A DNA stretch of 61,413 nt from an uncultured Verrucomicrobia subdivision 3 bacterium (lineage in GTDB: Bacteria; Verrucomicrobiota; Verrucomicrobiia; Limisphaerales; DASXHY01). A program made the translations under genes and the position numbers. Below the pieces are notes generated by a model. The model saw only the letters and a list, made by a program, of their open reading frames with translations. It ran no database searches and was not told the DNA's origin. Where the stretch lies: positions 1 to 61,413 of the forward strand of contig CALBZA010000060.1 in assembly GCA_937890005.1 (NCBI GenBank), read 5' to 3'. This document shows, in pieces, positions 32,101 through 40,963 of the stretch; positions within the stretch are counted from its first letter, which is position 1, and every line of letters starts with the position of its first letter.

Positions 32101-32772
32101 TCAATAATACGCTTTTGCCAGACACCATTGTATTGCCTTCTGAAGCAGTTCCGACCCGTCGCGAAGCCCGAGCTTGTCCTTGATGCGCGCCCGGTAGGTT
32201 TCCACCGTGCTGATGTCTATATGCAGCGCATCGCTGATCTGCTGCGTGCTTCGTCCCAGACCAACCAGTTCAAACACCTGCAATTCCCGTTCCGAAAGCC
32301 GGTCGGCAATCGAGGTGTTGTCCTTGGGTGATGCGATCCTCGAAGCCACGACAGCCGCGGCCCGTTCACTCCAATAAATGTCCCCGCGAAGCACGGTTTG
32401 GACCGCCTCCATGATTCTTTTGGGCGGTTCCTGTTTGGAAACGTAGCCGCGGGCGCCAGCGCGAACGGCACGCTCGGCGGTGATCGACTCGTCCTGCATC
32501 GAGAGGACCAGCGTTTTCACGTCGGGATGACGGTCGCGCAGATCCCGTATGAGATCAAGGCCGTCGGAGGAGCGAAGCCGCAGGTCAATGATCGCAAGGT
32601 GAGGCCGAGTTTCGGCGATTCCGCGAAGCGCTTCCTCGCGGTCCTCGGCTTCTCCGCAGAATTCGAGGCTCTTTTCCTTGCGTATCGCGTCCCTCAAGGC
32701 ATGACGAACGAGTGGATGGTCATCCACAATGAAAACCCGCACGCGTCCCGACCCATTCTTTGACTTGCTCAT
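32101..32772 (-). CDS. NarL/FixJ-family response regulator
   Basis: The protein has an N-terminal receiver domain: VFIVDDHP acidic pair, phospho-acceptor Asp in LAIIDLRL, and conserved Lys in VSKQEPP. It ends with a LuxR-type HTH (LSERELQVFELVGLGRSTQQISDALHIDISTVETY). The ATG at 32772 has GGGAG 4 bp upstream; a TTG at 32781 is also in frame. No sensor kinase is in the window. It lies 8 bp before the Wza-like gene and is the first gene of the glycan-export block, so it probably regulates that block. Confidence 0.92.
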   Translation of the reverse strand: MSKSKNGSGRVRVFIVDDHPLVRHALRDAIRKEKSLEFCGEAEDREEALRGIAETRPHLAIIDLRLRSSDGLDLIRDLRDRHPDVKTLVLSMQDESITAERAVRAGARGYVSKQEPPKRIMEAVQTVLRGDIYWSERAAAVVASRIASPKDNTSIADRLSERELQVFELVGLGRSTQQISDALHIDISTVETYRARIKDKLGLRDGSELLQKAIQWCLAKAYY

Positions 32773-32871
32773 AGCTCCCAAAACGTTCGGATTAGAGGCA
32801 TTTCAGAGGGTCATTGCAAGCCGATACTCAGCAGGGTTCCGCAAGATTCAAGTGACGATTCGCCCTGTGAT

Positions 32872-33519
32872 TCAGGTTGGATCCGGGGAGGCTGCGATCG
32901 GTTGAAACTGGCGGCTTTCGGGATCGAAGGTGAACAGCTCGGCAGTGGCGATCTTGAAGAACCACCCGTGAAGTCGAAGCGTTCCATTGGCAAGGCGTTC
33001 CTGTACGCAGGGATAGGTGTGCAGATTTTCCAGGCCGAACAGAACGTTTTCCTCCGCAGCGGCTGTGGCCCGGTCATCCGGGTTTTCCAACGAGCGATAA
33101 TTCCTCTCGAGAATCTCCCGGACCGGGGTGGCGAGTTCGAGCCAGCGCGCCAGATGCGGTGTGGAGGAATATTTCTCCGCCGGATCCAGCAACGCGGTCA
33201 TGGCGCCGCATTGAGAATGCCCGCAAACCACGATGTCGCTGACGTGGAGCACCGACACGGCGAACTCAATCGCTGCTGCCGTCGAGTTCGTGCTTCCGAG
33301 AACATGGGATGGGGGAATGATGTTCCCGATGTTCTTCACAACAAACAGATCGCCGGGCTTGCTCTGCGTGACGAGTTCGGCCAGGACGCGGGAATCCGCG
33401 CAGGTAATGAACAACGTGTGCGGTTTCTGGCCTTCGCAGGAGAGCTTTTGGAACAGGGCGCTATAACGTCCGAATTCTTCGTTCCGGAATCGGTGAACGC
33501 CTTCGATGAGCCGTTGCAT
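32872..33519 (-). CDS. beta-class carbonic anhydrase
   Basis: The 215-residue protein carries the beta-carbonic anhydrase motifs: ITCADSR (zinc Cys and the Asp-Arg dyad) and CGHSQCGAM (zinc His and Cys). It interconverts CO2 and bicarbonate in the cytosol. It is followed 90 bp later by the response regulator gene and preceded by purE on the same strand. The bicarbonate link to PurE chemistry is a plausible reason for adjacency but is inference. Confidence 0.95.
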   Translation of the reverse strand: MQRLIEGVHRFRNEEFGRYSALFQKLSCEGQKPHTLFITCADSRVLAELVTQSKPGDLFVVKNIGNIIPPSHVLGSTNSTAAAIEFAVSVLHVSDIVVCGHSQCGAMTALLDPAEKYSSTPHLARWLELATPVREILERNYRSLENPDDRATAAAEENVLFGLENLHTYPCVQERLANGTLRLHGWFFKIATAELFTFDPESRQFQPIAASPDPT

Positions 33520-33537
33520 GACGACGGATCAGCGAAG

Positions 33538-34050
33538 TCAGCTGTTCAGGGATTTCGCCAACGTTTCATTCTTGGCGCGGGATTCGTTCGCCAGCTTCTC
33601 TTTGAAGGCAACAAATGCCTTCTGGAGGCGGTCGTCTGAGGTGGCAAGAATCTGCATGGCCAGCAAACCGGCATTTTTTGCCGCGTTGACGCCGACCGTT
33701 GCCACGGGAACGCCCGGCGGCATTTGGACGATTGAAAGAAGAGAATCCATTCCATCCAGAGCTTTCCCCTGAATGGGAACTCCGATGACTGGAAGCGTCG
33801 TGAAGGCAGCAGTGACTCCCGGCAGATGCGCGGCGCCGCCCGCGCCGGCAATGATCACGCGAATGCCGCGTCCGAACGCGGCGCTGACAAATTGCTCCAG
33901 GTCGCGCGGGGTGCGATGCGCTGAAATGACTTTGGCCTCGCAGCCCACTTGAAATTCTGCGCAGACGTCGGCCGCGGCCTTCATCACCGGCCAGTCCGAG
34001 TCGCTGCCCATTAAAATCGCCACCTGTGTCTTCGAAGTCGTTGGATTCAT
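33538..34050 (-). CDS. purE: N5-carboxyaminoimidazole ribonucleotide mutase
   Basis: The 170-residue protein matches class I PurE: VAILMGSDSDWPVM at the start, VISAHRTPRDLEQF with the conserved His, and GAGGAAHLPGVTAAFTTLPVIGVPI. It moves the carboxyl group of N5-CAIR to give CAIR in purine synthesis. PurK is not in the window. It is transcribed divergently from the chromate transporter gene 66 bp away. Confidence 0.96.
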   Translation of the reverse strand: MNPTTSKTQVAILMGSDSDWPVMKAAADVCAEFQVGCEAKVISAHRTPRDLEQFVSAAFGRGIRVIIAGAGGAAHLPGVTAAFTTLPVIGVPIQGKALDGMDSLLSIVQMPPGVPVATVGVNAAKNAGLLAMQILATSDDRLQKAFVAFKEKLANESRAKNETLAKSLNS

Positions 34051-34116
34051 TGAGGCGAAATCCTACAAGTGGCGAGAGGCGGATTTCAATAGCCATTCCG
34101 GTTCGGCACAAAATAG

Positions 34117-35472
34117 ATGTTCAACCGCCTGCATGCTTGGCATCTATACCCCGTGCCTGAAGACCAAGCTCCCAAAGCTCCCACGTTCGCCGAGGCATTC
34201 CGCTTCTGGCTCAAGCTGGGCTTCATCAGCTTTGGCGGTCCCACCGGTCAGATCGCCATCATGCATTCAGAGATCGTCGAGAAACGGCGCTGGATCAGCG
34301 AGCAACGATTTCTTCACGCCCTGAATTTCTGCATGCTGCTGCCGGGACCGGAGGCCACCCAGCTCGCGGCCTACATCGGCTGGCTGCTGCATCGGACGTG
34401 GGGCGGCATCGTCGCCGGTGTGCTCTTTTTTCTTCCGGCTGCCATTCTCCTGTGGGGATTGAGTCTCTGCTATGTCCTCTTTGGAAATCTTTTCTGGGTC
34501 GAGGCAGCGTTCTACGGGTTGAAGCCGGCCGTTGTGGCGATCATCGCCGCCGCGCTCTTTCGCATCGGTTCAAGGGTTCTGCATCATCCGGCGTTGTGGA
34601 CTATCGCGGCTCTTGCGTTCGTTGGGATTTTCCTGCTGAACCTTCCGTTCCCGCTCATTGTTCTCTCGGCGGGAATTTCAGGGCTGATCGCTTCCTCTTT
34701 CAAACCGGCGTGGTTCAAGGCGCAAGCACCGTCATCCGAGAACGGAACGCGTTTCGTTGTTTCAGATGATGAAACCTTGTCGCACACCCGGCCGGGCTGG
34801 AAGAGAAGTGTGATTGTCGTTGCAGTCTGCATTCTTCTCTGGTGGACACCTGTAGTCGCTGCAGGAACGCTTCTGGGCTGGACCCACGCCATCACGCGCG
34901 AGGGAACATTTTTCAGCAAGGCGGCGATGGTCACTTTCGGCGGCGCCTACGCGGTGCTGGAATATGTTTCAGACCATGCCGTTCGAAACAACTGGGTGAC
35001 TCTCGGGCAGATGACCGATGGATTAGGCCTGGCCGAAACCACTCCGGGCCCGCTCATCATTGTGGTGCAGTTCGTCGGGTTCATGGGCGGCTGGCAGAAT
35101 CCGGGTTCGCTGTCTCCGTTGAGTGCAGCCACGCTTGGCGCCGCGATCACCACCTGGTGCACGTTTGTGCCGTGCTTCCTCTGGATTTTTCTGGGCGCTC
35201 CATACATCGAACAGATGCGGGAGAATCGGCGATTGAACAGTGCACTCACGGCGGTCAGTGCAGCAGTGGTGGGCGTTATTCTGAACCTTGCCGTTGTATT
35301 CGCGGGGCATGTTTTTCGATCGAAACACGCCGTTTGGAACGGCGTCGATGTTCCTGCGATCGTCGTCTGCATCGTCGCATTCCTCGCGATGTGGCGATTC
35401 AAAATCAGTGTTCCACTCGTCGTTCTGCTCGCGGCGATTCTCGGGCTTGTACTGCGCGTGATTGGATTCTAG
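34117..35472 (+). CDS. chrA: chromate transporter, long-chain (two ChrA domains)
   Basis: The 451-residue membrane protein has two homologous CHR domains. The first has FWLKLGFISFGGPTGQIAIMH and LLPGPEATQLAAYIGW. The second has FFSKAAMVTFGGAYAVLEYV and GLAETTPGPLIIVVQFVGFMGG. Both domains have the expected GGP/GGA and PGP motifs. It is predicted to export chromate, or in some taxa to act on related anions. It is the only plus-strand gene in this part and is divergent from purE. Confidence 0.93.
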   Translation: MFNRLHAWHLYPVPEDQAPKAPTFAEAFRFWLKLGFISFGGPTGQIAIMHSEIVEKRRWISEQRFLHALNFCMLLPGPEATQLAAYIGWLLHRTWGGIVAGVLFFLPAAILLWGLSLCYVLFGNLFWVEAAFYGLKPAVVAIIAAALFRIGSRVLHHPALWTIAALAFVGIFLLNLPFPLIVLSAGISGLIASSFKPAWFKAQAPSSENGTRFVVSDDETLSHTRPGWKRSVIVVAVCILLWWTPVVAAGTLLGWTHAITREGTFFSKAAMVTFGGAYAVLEYVSDHAVRNNWVTLGQMTDGLGLAETTPGPLIIVVQFVGFMGGWQNPGSLSPLSAATLGAAITTWCTFVPCFLWIFLGAPYIEQMRENRRLNSALTAVSAAVVGVILNLAVVFAGHVFRSKHAVWNGVDVPAIVVCIVAFLAMWRFKISVPLVVLLAAILGLVLRVIGF

Positions 35473-35573
35473 TTCTGCGTCCGGGGGTTCGCATTTAGGA
35501 GCGGGATCACACAAAGCCGTGGCAGATTGCCGTTGAGGATTCCGTCGCGAAATGAATTCACGATCGTGTCGGT

Positions 35574-36953
35574 TCAGATAAATTTTCCTGGATTCAGGAT
35601 TCCGTTCGGATCGAGAGCGTCTTTGACCTGCTTGTGTAATGCGCGCAATTCAGCCGACGCGGCCAGCGGCCACCACGGTTTCTTGGCAAGACCGATTCCA
35701 TGTTCGCCGGTGATGGATCCGCCCCACGCGACAACCTGCTGAAAGAGTTCGTCCAGTGCCGCATCGGCGCGTTTCTTTGCGCCGGGCTGCGTGTAATCGA
35801 CCATCACGTTTGTGTGGATGTTGCCGTCGCCGGCATGGCCGAAACAGGCGATCGGAAAGCCGTGTTTTTTCTGAAGCTTCGCAGCGAACGCGAACAGGTC
35901 TTCCAACCGTCCGCGCGGAACCACAATGTCTTCGTTCAATTTCGTCAGGCCGGTATCGCGCAATGAATAAGAGAACTCGCGGCGGATTTTCCAGACGTCC
36001 TCGCATTGCGCGGCGCCGAATCCGCGTTCGACAAAGAGCGGCTTTTGTTCGCGCACGATGGCTTCCAGATCGCGGATTTCGTTTCGCACAGATTTGATCT
36101 GACCGTCGAGTTCCACAATCAGGTGCGCGCGGCAACCACGGAGGCGTTCGCTTCCAGTGCGTTTGTAAGCAGCGGCCAGCGTGAAGGAATCGGCCACTTC
36201 GAGTGCGCACGGAAGAAATCCGGCTTTGAAAATTGCGTGCAATGTGCGGATCGCATCGCGCATCGAACTGAAACCGACTGCGAGGCATGCGCGATACGGG
36301 GGCAGGGGAATCAGCTTCAATGTCGCTTCAGTGATAATTCCCAGCATGCCTTCCGAGCCGGGAAAGAACCGCGCGAAATCGAACCCGGTTTTGTTTTTGT
36401 GCGTCCGTCCTCCGACGCGAACGAGTGAGCCGTCTGCCGTCACGACCTCCAGGCCGAGAACGTAATCACGCGTCACGCCATACTTCAAACAGCGCGGTCC
36501 ACCCGCGTTGGTGGCGATGTTTCCGCCGATGGAGCTGTCCTTCCGGCTGGCGGGATCGGGCGGATAATACAGTCCTTTTCGTTCGACCGCTTCCTGAAGC
36601 GCCTGTGTGGTGACGCCGGGTTGCGTGACGACGACGAAATCCTCGGGATTGATTTCAACGATGCGGTTCATCCGTTCGACTGAGAGAACGATGCCGCCTT
36701 GAATGGGAACGCAGCCGCCCACGTAGCCATAACCGGCGCCGCGCGGCGTCACGGGAATGCGATGTTTGTTTGCGAACTGCAGGAGCTGCGAGACCGATTT
36801 GGCGCTGCGGGGCAGGGCAACGGCATCGGGCAACTGCGAGGCGAACCATTTGTCACCGCTGTATTTTTCCCGGATGGATTCCTTTAACTGAATTTCGCCG
36901 GACGGAAGAAGTTTCTGGAGTTTGGTGAGCTGTTTCAGAGTGGACGAATTCAT
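35574..36953 (-). CDS. FAD-linked oxidase, glycolate oxidase GlcD / D-lactate dehydrogenase type
   Basis: The 459-residue protein has the PCMH/FAD_binding_4 domain (TPRGAGYGYVGGCVPIQGGIVLS, SSIGGNIATNAGGPRCLKYGVT) and the FAD-oxidase C-terminal domain (CFGHAGDGNIHTNVMVD, ITGEHGIGLAKKPWW). It oxidises a 2-hydroxy acid such as glycolate or D-lactate. GlcE/GlcF partners are absent, so it may be a D-lactate type. Its start overlaps the end of the DUF2007 gene by 4 bp, tying it to the Mla operon. Confidence 0.92.
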   Translation of the reverse strand: MNSSTLKQLTKLQKLLPSGEIQLKESIREKYSGDKWFASQLPDAVALPRSAKSVSQLLQFANKHRIPVTPRGAGYGYVGGCVPIQGGIVLSVERMNRIVEINPEDFVVVTQPGVTTQALQEAVERKGLYYPPDPASRKDSSIGGNIATNAGGPRCLKYGVTRDYVLGLEVVTADGSLVRVGGRTHKNKTGFDFARFFPGSEGMLGIITEATLKLIPLPPYRACLAVGFSSMRDAIRTLHAIFKAGFLPCALEVADSFTLAAAYKRTGSERLRGCRAHLIVELDGQIKSVRNEIRDLEAIVREQKPLFVERGFGAAQCEDVWKIRREFSYSLRDTGLTKLNEDIVVPRGRLEDLFAFAAKLQKKHGFPIACFGHAGDGNIHTNVMVDYTQPGAKKRADAALDELFQQVVAWGGSITGEHGIGLAKKPWWPLAASAELRALHKQVKDALDPNGILNPGKFI

Positions 36954-37177
36954 TGAGAAGGCGGTTCCTCCGCGCGATCGAGAAATGTTCTGGCTTCTTC
37001 GGCTTCAGATTCCGGCACCTGCACACGGACGCCGCCGGCCGCCATGGAATAACCTTCGACACTCAGCGATGAGAGTTCGTCAGCGACGACCGGATGAAAT
37101 CCCGCTGCTTCCAGGCGAGAGCGCACGAGCTGGGCTTCTGCCGGATTGAATGCTTTGAAAATTGTCTGAATGGACAT
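36950..37177 (-). CDS. DUF2007 small protein (putative signal-transducing protein)
   Basis: The 75-residue protein opens SIQTIFKAFNPAEAQLVRSRLEAAGF and ends with an acidic helix. This is the DUF2007 pattern, a ferredoxin-like small domain of unclear role. An in-frame ATG at 37282 would read through the upstream gene, so I chose the internal start. It is 1 bp from the PIN-TRAM stop and overlaps the oxidase start, as a coupled operon member. Confidence 0.82.
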   Translation of the reverse strand: MSIQTIFKAFNPAEAQLVRSRLEAAGFHPVVADELSSLSVEGYSMAAGGVRVQVPESEAEEARTFLDRAEEPPSQ

Positions 37178-37178
37178 A

Positions 37179-38213
37179 TCAGTTGCCTTTCGATTCAGGT
37201 TTTGTCGCAGTCGGTGCCGCACGCATCTCCGCAAACACAATGATCCCGGCGCCCGTCTGCAAACTGCTTTGCACCTGCGCATCCACCTGCTGACCGATCA
37301 TTTCAGATGCGTGATTGACCACGACCATGGTTCCGTCGGGAAGGTAACCCACGCCCTGGCCTTTGTCGCGGCCTTCGCGCACGATCCGGATGCTGACCAC
37401 TTCGCCGGGGAGCAATGCCACGCGCATCGACTTGGAAAGTTCGTGCATGTTCACGTAGCTCACGGACTGCAGTTCTGCGATCTTGCCGAGGTTGTAGTCA
37501 TTGGTGAACAGCTTGGCCTTCAGATTGCGCGCCAGCCGGACCAGCTTTGCATCGACATCCTTTTCTTCAGGGAAATCGCCGTCGTGAATCTTCACCTCGT
37601 TTTTCGTGTTCTGCTGAAGACGGTTGAGCATTTCCAGTCCGCGACGTCCGCGGGCGCGTTTCACGGGATCGTTCGAATCGGCAATCTGCTGAAGCTCGCG
37701 CAGAACGAAACGCGGCACCACGATGATGCCTTCGAGAAAATTCGCTTCGATCAGGTCGGCGATGCGGCCATCGATGATCACACTTGTGTCGAGCAGCAGG
37801 AGGTTGTCGGGCTTGTTCTGCGGCGCGAACCGGACGTAGGGGATGATGAGCGAGAAATCCTCCTTGTTGCTGCGCATGGCGAGGATCATTCCGACGTAAC
37901 TGAAGCCAAGGAACAGACAGAGGCGGATCAGCCAGCGCGTGGTTTCATCGGCGGTGTCGAACAACCCGGAACGATCGATCAACAGTGCGACGATATTTCC
38001 CAGCAGGAGACCGAAGGTGATCGCCGAGAAGGCGCGGAGCGAAAAACCCTTGAGCATTTCGTCCACGGCGATCAGCAGCCATCCAAATCCGAATCCGACG
38101 AGTGCGCCGCTCCAGCTGTAATGTACCAGCTCGGGCCGCACCTGGCTGATGGCAAAGCCGGAGGTTGTGCAGAGGCAGAGGAAGAGAATTCGAATGACCC
38201 AGAGGTTAATCAT
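37179..38213 (-). CDS. PIN/TRAM domain membrane protein (YacL-like)
   Basis: Residues 1-115 contain four membrane segments. Residues about 135-265 form a PIN nuclease-like domain (LLLLDTSVIIDGRIADL, FVLRELQQIAD, VDAKLVRLARNL and FTNDYNLGKIA, all with the acidic residues). Residues about 270-330 form a TRAM RNA-binding domain. This is the YacL-type architecture, usually next to CarD or IspD genes in Firmicutes but here at the end of an Mla operon. Its start overlaps the MlaD gene by 8 bp. A ribonuclease role is inferred. Confidence 0.9.
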   Translation of the reverse strand: MINLWVIRILFLCLCTTSGFAISQVRPELVHYSWSGALVGFGFGWLLIAVDEMLKGFSLRAFSAITFGLLLGNIVALLIDRSGLFDTADETTRWLIRLCLFLGFSYVGMILAMRSNKEDFSLIIPYVRFAPQNKPDNLLLLDTSVIIDGRIADLIEANFLEGIIVVPRFVLRELQQIADSNDPVKRARGRRGLEMLNRLQQNTKNEVKIHDGDFPEEKDVDAKLVRLARNLKAKLFTNDYNLGKIAELQSVSYVNMHELSKSMRVALLPGEVVSIRIVREGRDKGQGVGYLPDGTMVVVNHASEMIGQQVDAQVQSSLQTGAGIIVFAEMRAAPTATKPESKGN

Positions 38214-39207
38214 GTTTGGCGGCGTCCTTTGGTGTGCGAAGAATCTCCTGTTGATTGCGTGAGGACTCCTGCTTCGCGGGCTTCTTGCTCCAAAGGATTC
38301 CCCAAAGCCCGAGACGGTTCAGGTTGCTGCTCGTGATCGACAGATTCTGCACGATGTCCGCCACGTTGGCAGAAGTTCGCTCGTCGCGCAGCAGTAATCC
38401 TGCGAGGCCTCTGCCCTGGTTGGCTTCTTCCATCAGGCTCTTCAGCGCCACGGTGGAAGCCTCGACGTTCTGGACCGACGACGAAATGCTGCCGCGGTTT
38501 TCGCCGAGAATACTGTTCAACGTTTCCGAAAAGCGCTGCAGTTCCTCCGATGCCCGGGCGATGTTGCTCGCCGACAGACTGACGGCCGGACCGTTCGTGA
38601 CGAAGAGCGCGTTGATTTCCTCCACGGTGGCCATGGCCCGTTCCGAAGCTATACGCATCGTGTGCACGGTGGAGGCGAGATTTGTAAGCGTCTCTTCGTT
38701 CAAAGCGTATTTGCGGACGTCCGCGATGGCTTCATTAAGTTTCGTTGCGGCCTGGTCCACGCGCTGGACGAAACCCGCCGCGGATCGGGCGACCTCCTGC
38801 AGGTTGAACGGCTCCAACGCGGTCGCACGGCCGTGATCGCCGAGTTCCTTGCCGCGGTTCTGAAGCGGATTGATGGAAACGAAGTTGTCCCCGAGAAAAC
38901 CCGATTGCTTGATCTGAAATTCGGCGTCATCACGAATCACGTAATCCCGGTAGATGGAGAGCGTGATGGTGACGTTTGTGCCGCTGGGGTTCAGCGCGAT
39001 GCCTTCAACCGTTCCCACCTGCACGCCTGACATGAGAACCGAGGCATTCGGTTTCAATCCGCCGACGTCGCTCGCAGTGACGTAAAGTGTGTAGGTCTTG
39101 CGGAACAGCGATGTTCCCTTGCTGAACTGGAGCAGCAGCAGTCCGAGCAGGACCAGTCCGATGAAGATGAACAGGCCGACCTTGAGTTCCAGGCGTGATT
39201 TACTCAT
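38206..39207 (-). CDS. mlaD: MlaD/MCE family phospholipid transport protein
   Basis: The 333-residue protein has one N-terminal membrane anchor (LKVGLFIFIGLVLLGLLLLQ), then an MCE domain (YVTASDVGGLKPNASVLMSGVQVGTVEGI) and a long helical C-terminal region (about 130-320). The helical region is typical of single-MCE proteins that form hexameric rings and tunnels in the periplasm. With MlaF and MlaE it forms the inner-membrane lipid transporter core. MlaB and MlaC were not seen. Genes are packed with 4-12 bp spacing. Confidence 0.93.
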   Translation of the reverse strand: MSKSRLELKVGLFIFIGLVLLGLLLLQFSKGTSLFRKTYTLYVTASDVGGLKPNASVLMSGVQVGTVEGIALNPSGTNVTITLSIYRDYVIRDDAEFQIKQSGFLGDNFVSINPLQNRGKELGDHGRATALEPFNLQEVARSAAGFVQRVDQAATKLNEAIADVRKYALNEETLTNLASTVHTMRIASERAMATVEEINALFVTNGPAVSLSASNIARASEELQRFSETLNSILGENRGSISSSVQNVEASTVALKSLMEEANQGRGLAGLLLRDERTSANVADIVQNLSITSSNLNRLGLWGILWSKKPAKQESSRNQQEILRTPKDAAKHD

Positions 39208-39218
39208 AGCGATTCAAA

Positions 39219-39965
39219 TTAAAAGAAATCTTCCTTCGGATCCGACACTCCGTCCACGAACCGTCGGATGACCGGATCATTGGAGCTGAAAATCTCGTCC
39301 GGCGTTCCAGTGGCGTAAATTTTTCGGCCATGCAGCATGATGATCCGGTCGCCGACGCGACGGGCGCTACGCATGTCGTGAGTCACCACGACGGATGTGA
39401 CGTTCAGCTTTTCGCTCACGCGCATGATCAACTGGTCGATGCTGTCGGACATGATTGGATCGAGTCCGGTGGTCGGTTCGTCGTAGAGAACGATCTGCGG
39501 CTGGTAAACGATCGATCGCGCCAGCCCGACGCGCTTGCGCATGCCACCGGAAAGTTCGGATGGTTTCTTGTTTCCGGTTCCCGGCAGATCGACCATCGCC
39601 AGCACCTCCGTCACCTTCTCCTGAATTTCCTTTTCCGAAAGCTTGTGGTGTCGCCGAAGCGGGAACGCGATGTTTTCGGCAACAGTCATGGAATCGAACA
39701 ATGCGGCGCTCTGGAACAACATTCCGAACTTGCTCCGGACACGGAGAAGTTCCCGTTCGTTCATGTTCGCGATCGGTTCGTCGTCGATCAGCACTTCGCC
39801 CGAATCCGGCCGGAGCAATCCGACAAGATGTTTCAGCAACACGCTTTTGCCGCCGCCGCTGCGCCCGATGATCACGACCGACTCGCCTTTTTCGATTCGG
39901 AAGCTGACGCCATCCAGGATCGAATGCGAGCCGAAGCTCTTCTTGAGATCGCGAACTTCGATCAT
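39219..39965 (-). CDS. mlaF: phospholipid ABC transporter ATP-binding protein
   Basis: The 248-residue ATPase has Walker A GRSGGGKS (34-41), signature LSGGM, Walker B IVLYDEPTTGLDP and the switch His in VVTHDM. The extended open frame up to 40709 reads through mlaE out of frame and is not real. The chosen ATG overlaps the mlaE stop by 4 bp. It powers lipid movement through MlaE and MlaD. Confidence 0.95.
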   Translation of the reverse strand: MIEVRDLKKSFGSHSILDGVSFRIEKGESVVIIGRSGGGKSVLLKHLVGLLRPDSGEVLIDDEPIANMNERELLRVRSKFGMLFQSAALFDSMTVAENIAFPLRRHHKLSEKEIQEKVTEVLAMVDLPGTGNKKPSELSGGMRKRVGLARSIVYQPQIVLYDEPTTGLDPIMSDSIDQLIMRVSEKLNVTSVVVTHDMRSARRVGDRIIMLHGRKIYATGTPDEIFSSNDPVIRRFVDGVSDPKEDFF

Positions 39966-40741
39966 AGGCTGTTCAGGATCTTTCCGAGCGACATCGTCAA
40001 GAAGAAGTTCGTGATCAGAATCGTGATTGAGGAATAGACCACCGACTCCGTGGTTGCCCTGCCGACGCCTTCGGCGCCTTCGCCGCAGAACATTCCCTTG
40101 TAACAACCGATGAGCGCCACGATGCCGCCGAAGATGAAGGACTTGATCAATCCGTTGAACACATCGTGCGCGCCGGTGTATTTCACCATGTTGTACCACG
40201 AATAGGTGGGATCGATTCCCAGCAGGTAAACACCAACCACGTATCCCGCGCCGATGCCGACTGCGATGGCTTCTACGGTGAGGAGGGGCAGAATGATGTG
40301 GGCGGCGAACAGACGCGGCGTGACCAGGTAATCCACGGGATGCGTCGCCAGCGTTCGCAGCGCATCGATCTGTTCCGTGACACGCATGGTGCCGAGTTCG
40401 GCGGCGATGGCGGCACCGACGCGCCCGGCCACCATCAAGCCGGTCAGCACGGGACCGAGTTCGCTGCACATCGACACGCTCACGACGGCCAGGGTCGCGG
40501 TGTCCATCTTCACCTTGTGAAACTGGAAGTAGGTCTGAGCGCCCAGAACCATGCCGGTGAAGGCGCCGGTGATCAGCACCACCGACTGCGATTTCACCCC
40601 CATGAAATAAATCTGGTAGATGACGTCGCGCCAGTTGAAGCGAAGCCCGAAGAGCGAGGCGAACGCTTCCTTTGCCAGCAGCGCGATCTGGCCCAGCCCT
40701 TGAAGCCACACACCGATCTTGGAGCCGGCCAGGAAATTCAT
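39962..40741 (-). CDS. mlaE: MlaE family lipid ABC transporter permease
   Basis: The 259-residue membrane protein carries the MlaE core: the QIYFMGVKSQSVVLITGAFTGMVLG helix, the ELGPVLTGLMVAGRVGAAIAAELGTMRVTEQIDAL block and late FGGIVALIGCYKG. This is the permease dimer half of the Mla system. It is the first gene of a six-gene minus-strand operon reaching 35574, and a 222-bp gap separates it from the divergent S41-like gene. Confidence 0.95.
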   Translation of the reverse strand: MNFLAGSKIGVWLQGLGQIALLAKEAFASLFGLRFNWRDVIYQIYFMGVKSQSVVLITGAFTGMVLGAQTYFQFHKVKMDTATLAVVSVSMCSELGPVLTGLMVAGRVGAAIAAELGTMRVTEQIDALRTLATHPVDYLVTPRLFAAHIILPLLTVEAIAVGIGAGYVVGVYLLGIDPTYSWYNMVKYTGAHDVFNGLIKSFIFGGIVALIGCYKGMFCGEGAEGVGRATTESVVYSSITILITNFFLTMSLGKILNSL

Positions 40742-40865
40742 ATTGGGCTGGAACCTAACAAAGCGAATTTTCGTTGGCTAGATACAATCCCCCGGGAAAT
40801 ACCCGCAGTGTGGATTCGGTGGAACCGCCTCAATAGGTTTTGGGCGCGGGGCTTTGGGTTCAGAG

Positions 40866-40886
40866 TTTGGAATTTGGAATTTGGAG
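40866..40886. repeat. TTTGGAA heptamer array (3 units)
   Basis: TTTGGAA, TTTGGAA, TTTGGAG lie in the 222-bp divergent gap between mlaE and the S41-like gene. The array is near the likely promoters. No gene is seen in the gap. Confidence 0.85.
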
Positions 40887-40963
40887 TCAGTTCCGCGCCA
40901 ATTCTGTCGTCAGGTTCCTACCCGCTTTACTTTCCGCTGGGGCTCGCGCACTTTGTGCGCGCC

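Noticed and set aside
37170..38336. 388-codon plus-strand frame
   Set aside because: It is antisense to the PIN-TRAM and MlaD genes, His/Asp-rich and without recognisable domains.
39219..40709. A 496-residue MlaE-MlaF fusion
   Set aside because: The first 248 residues are an out-of-frame reading of mlaE; the true mlaF starts at 39965.
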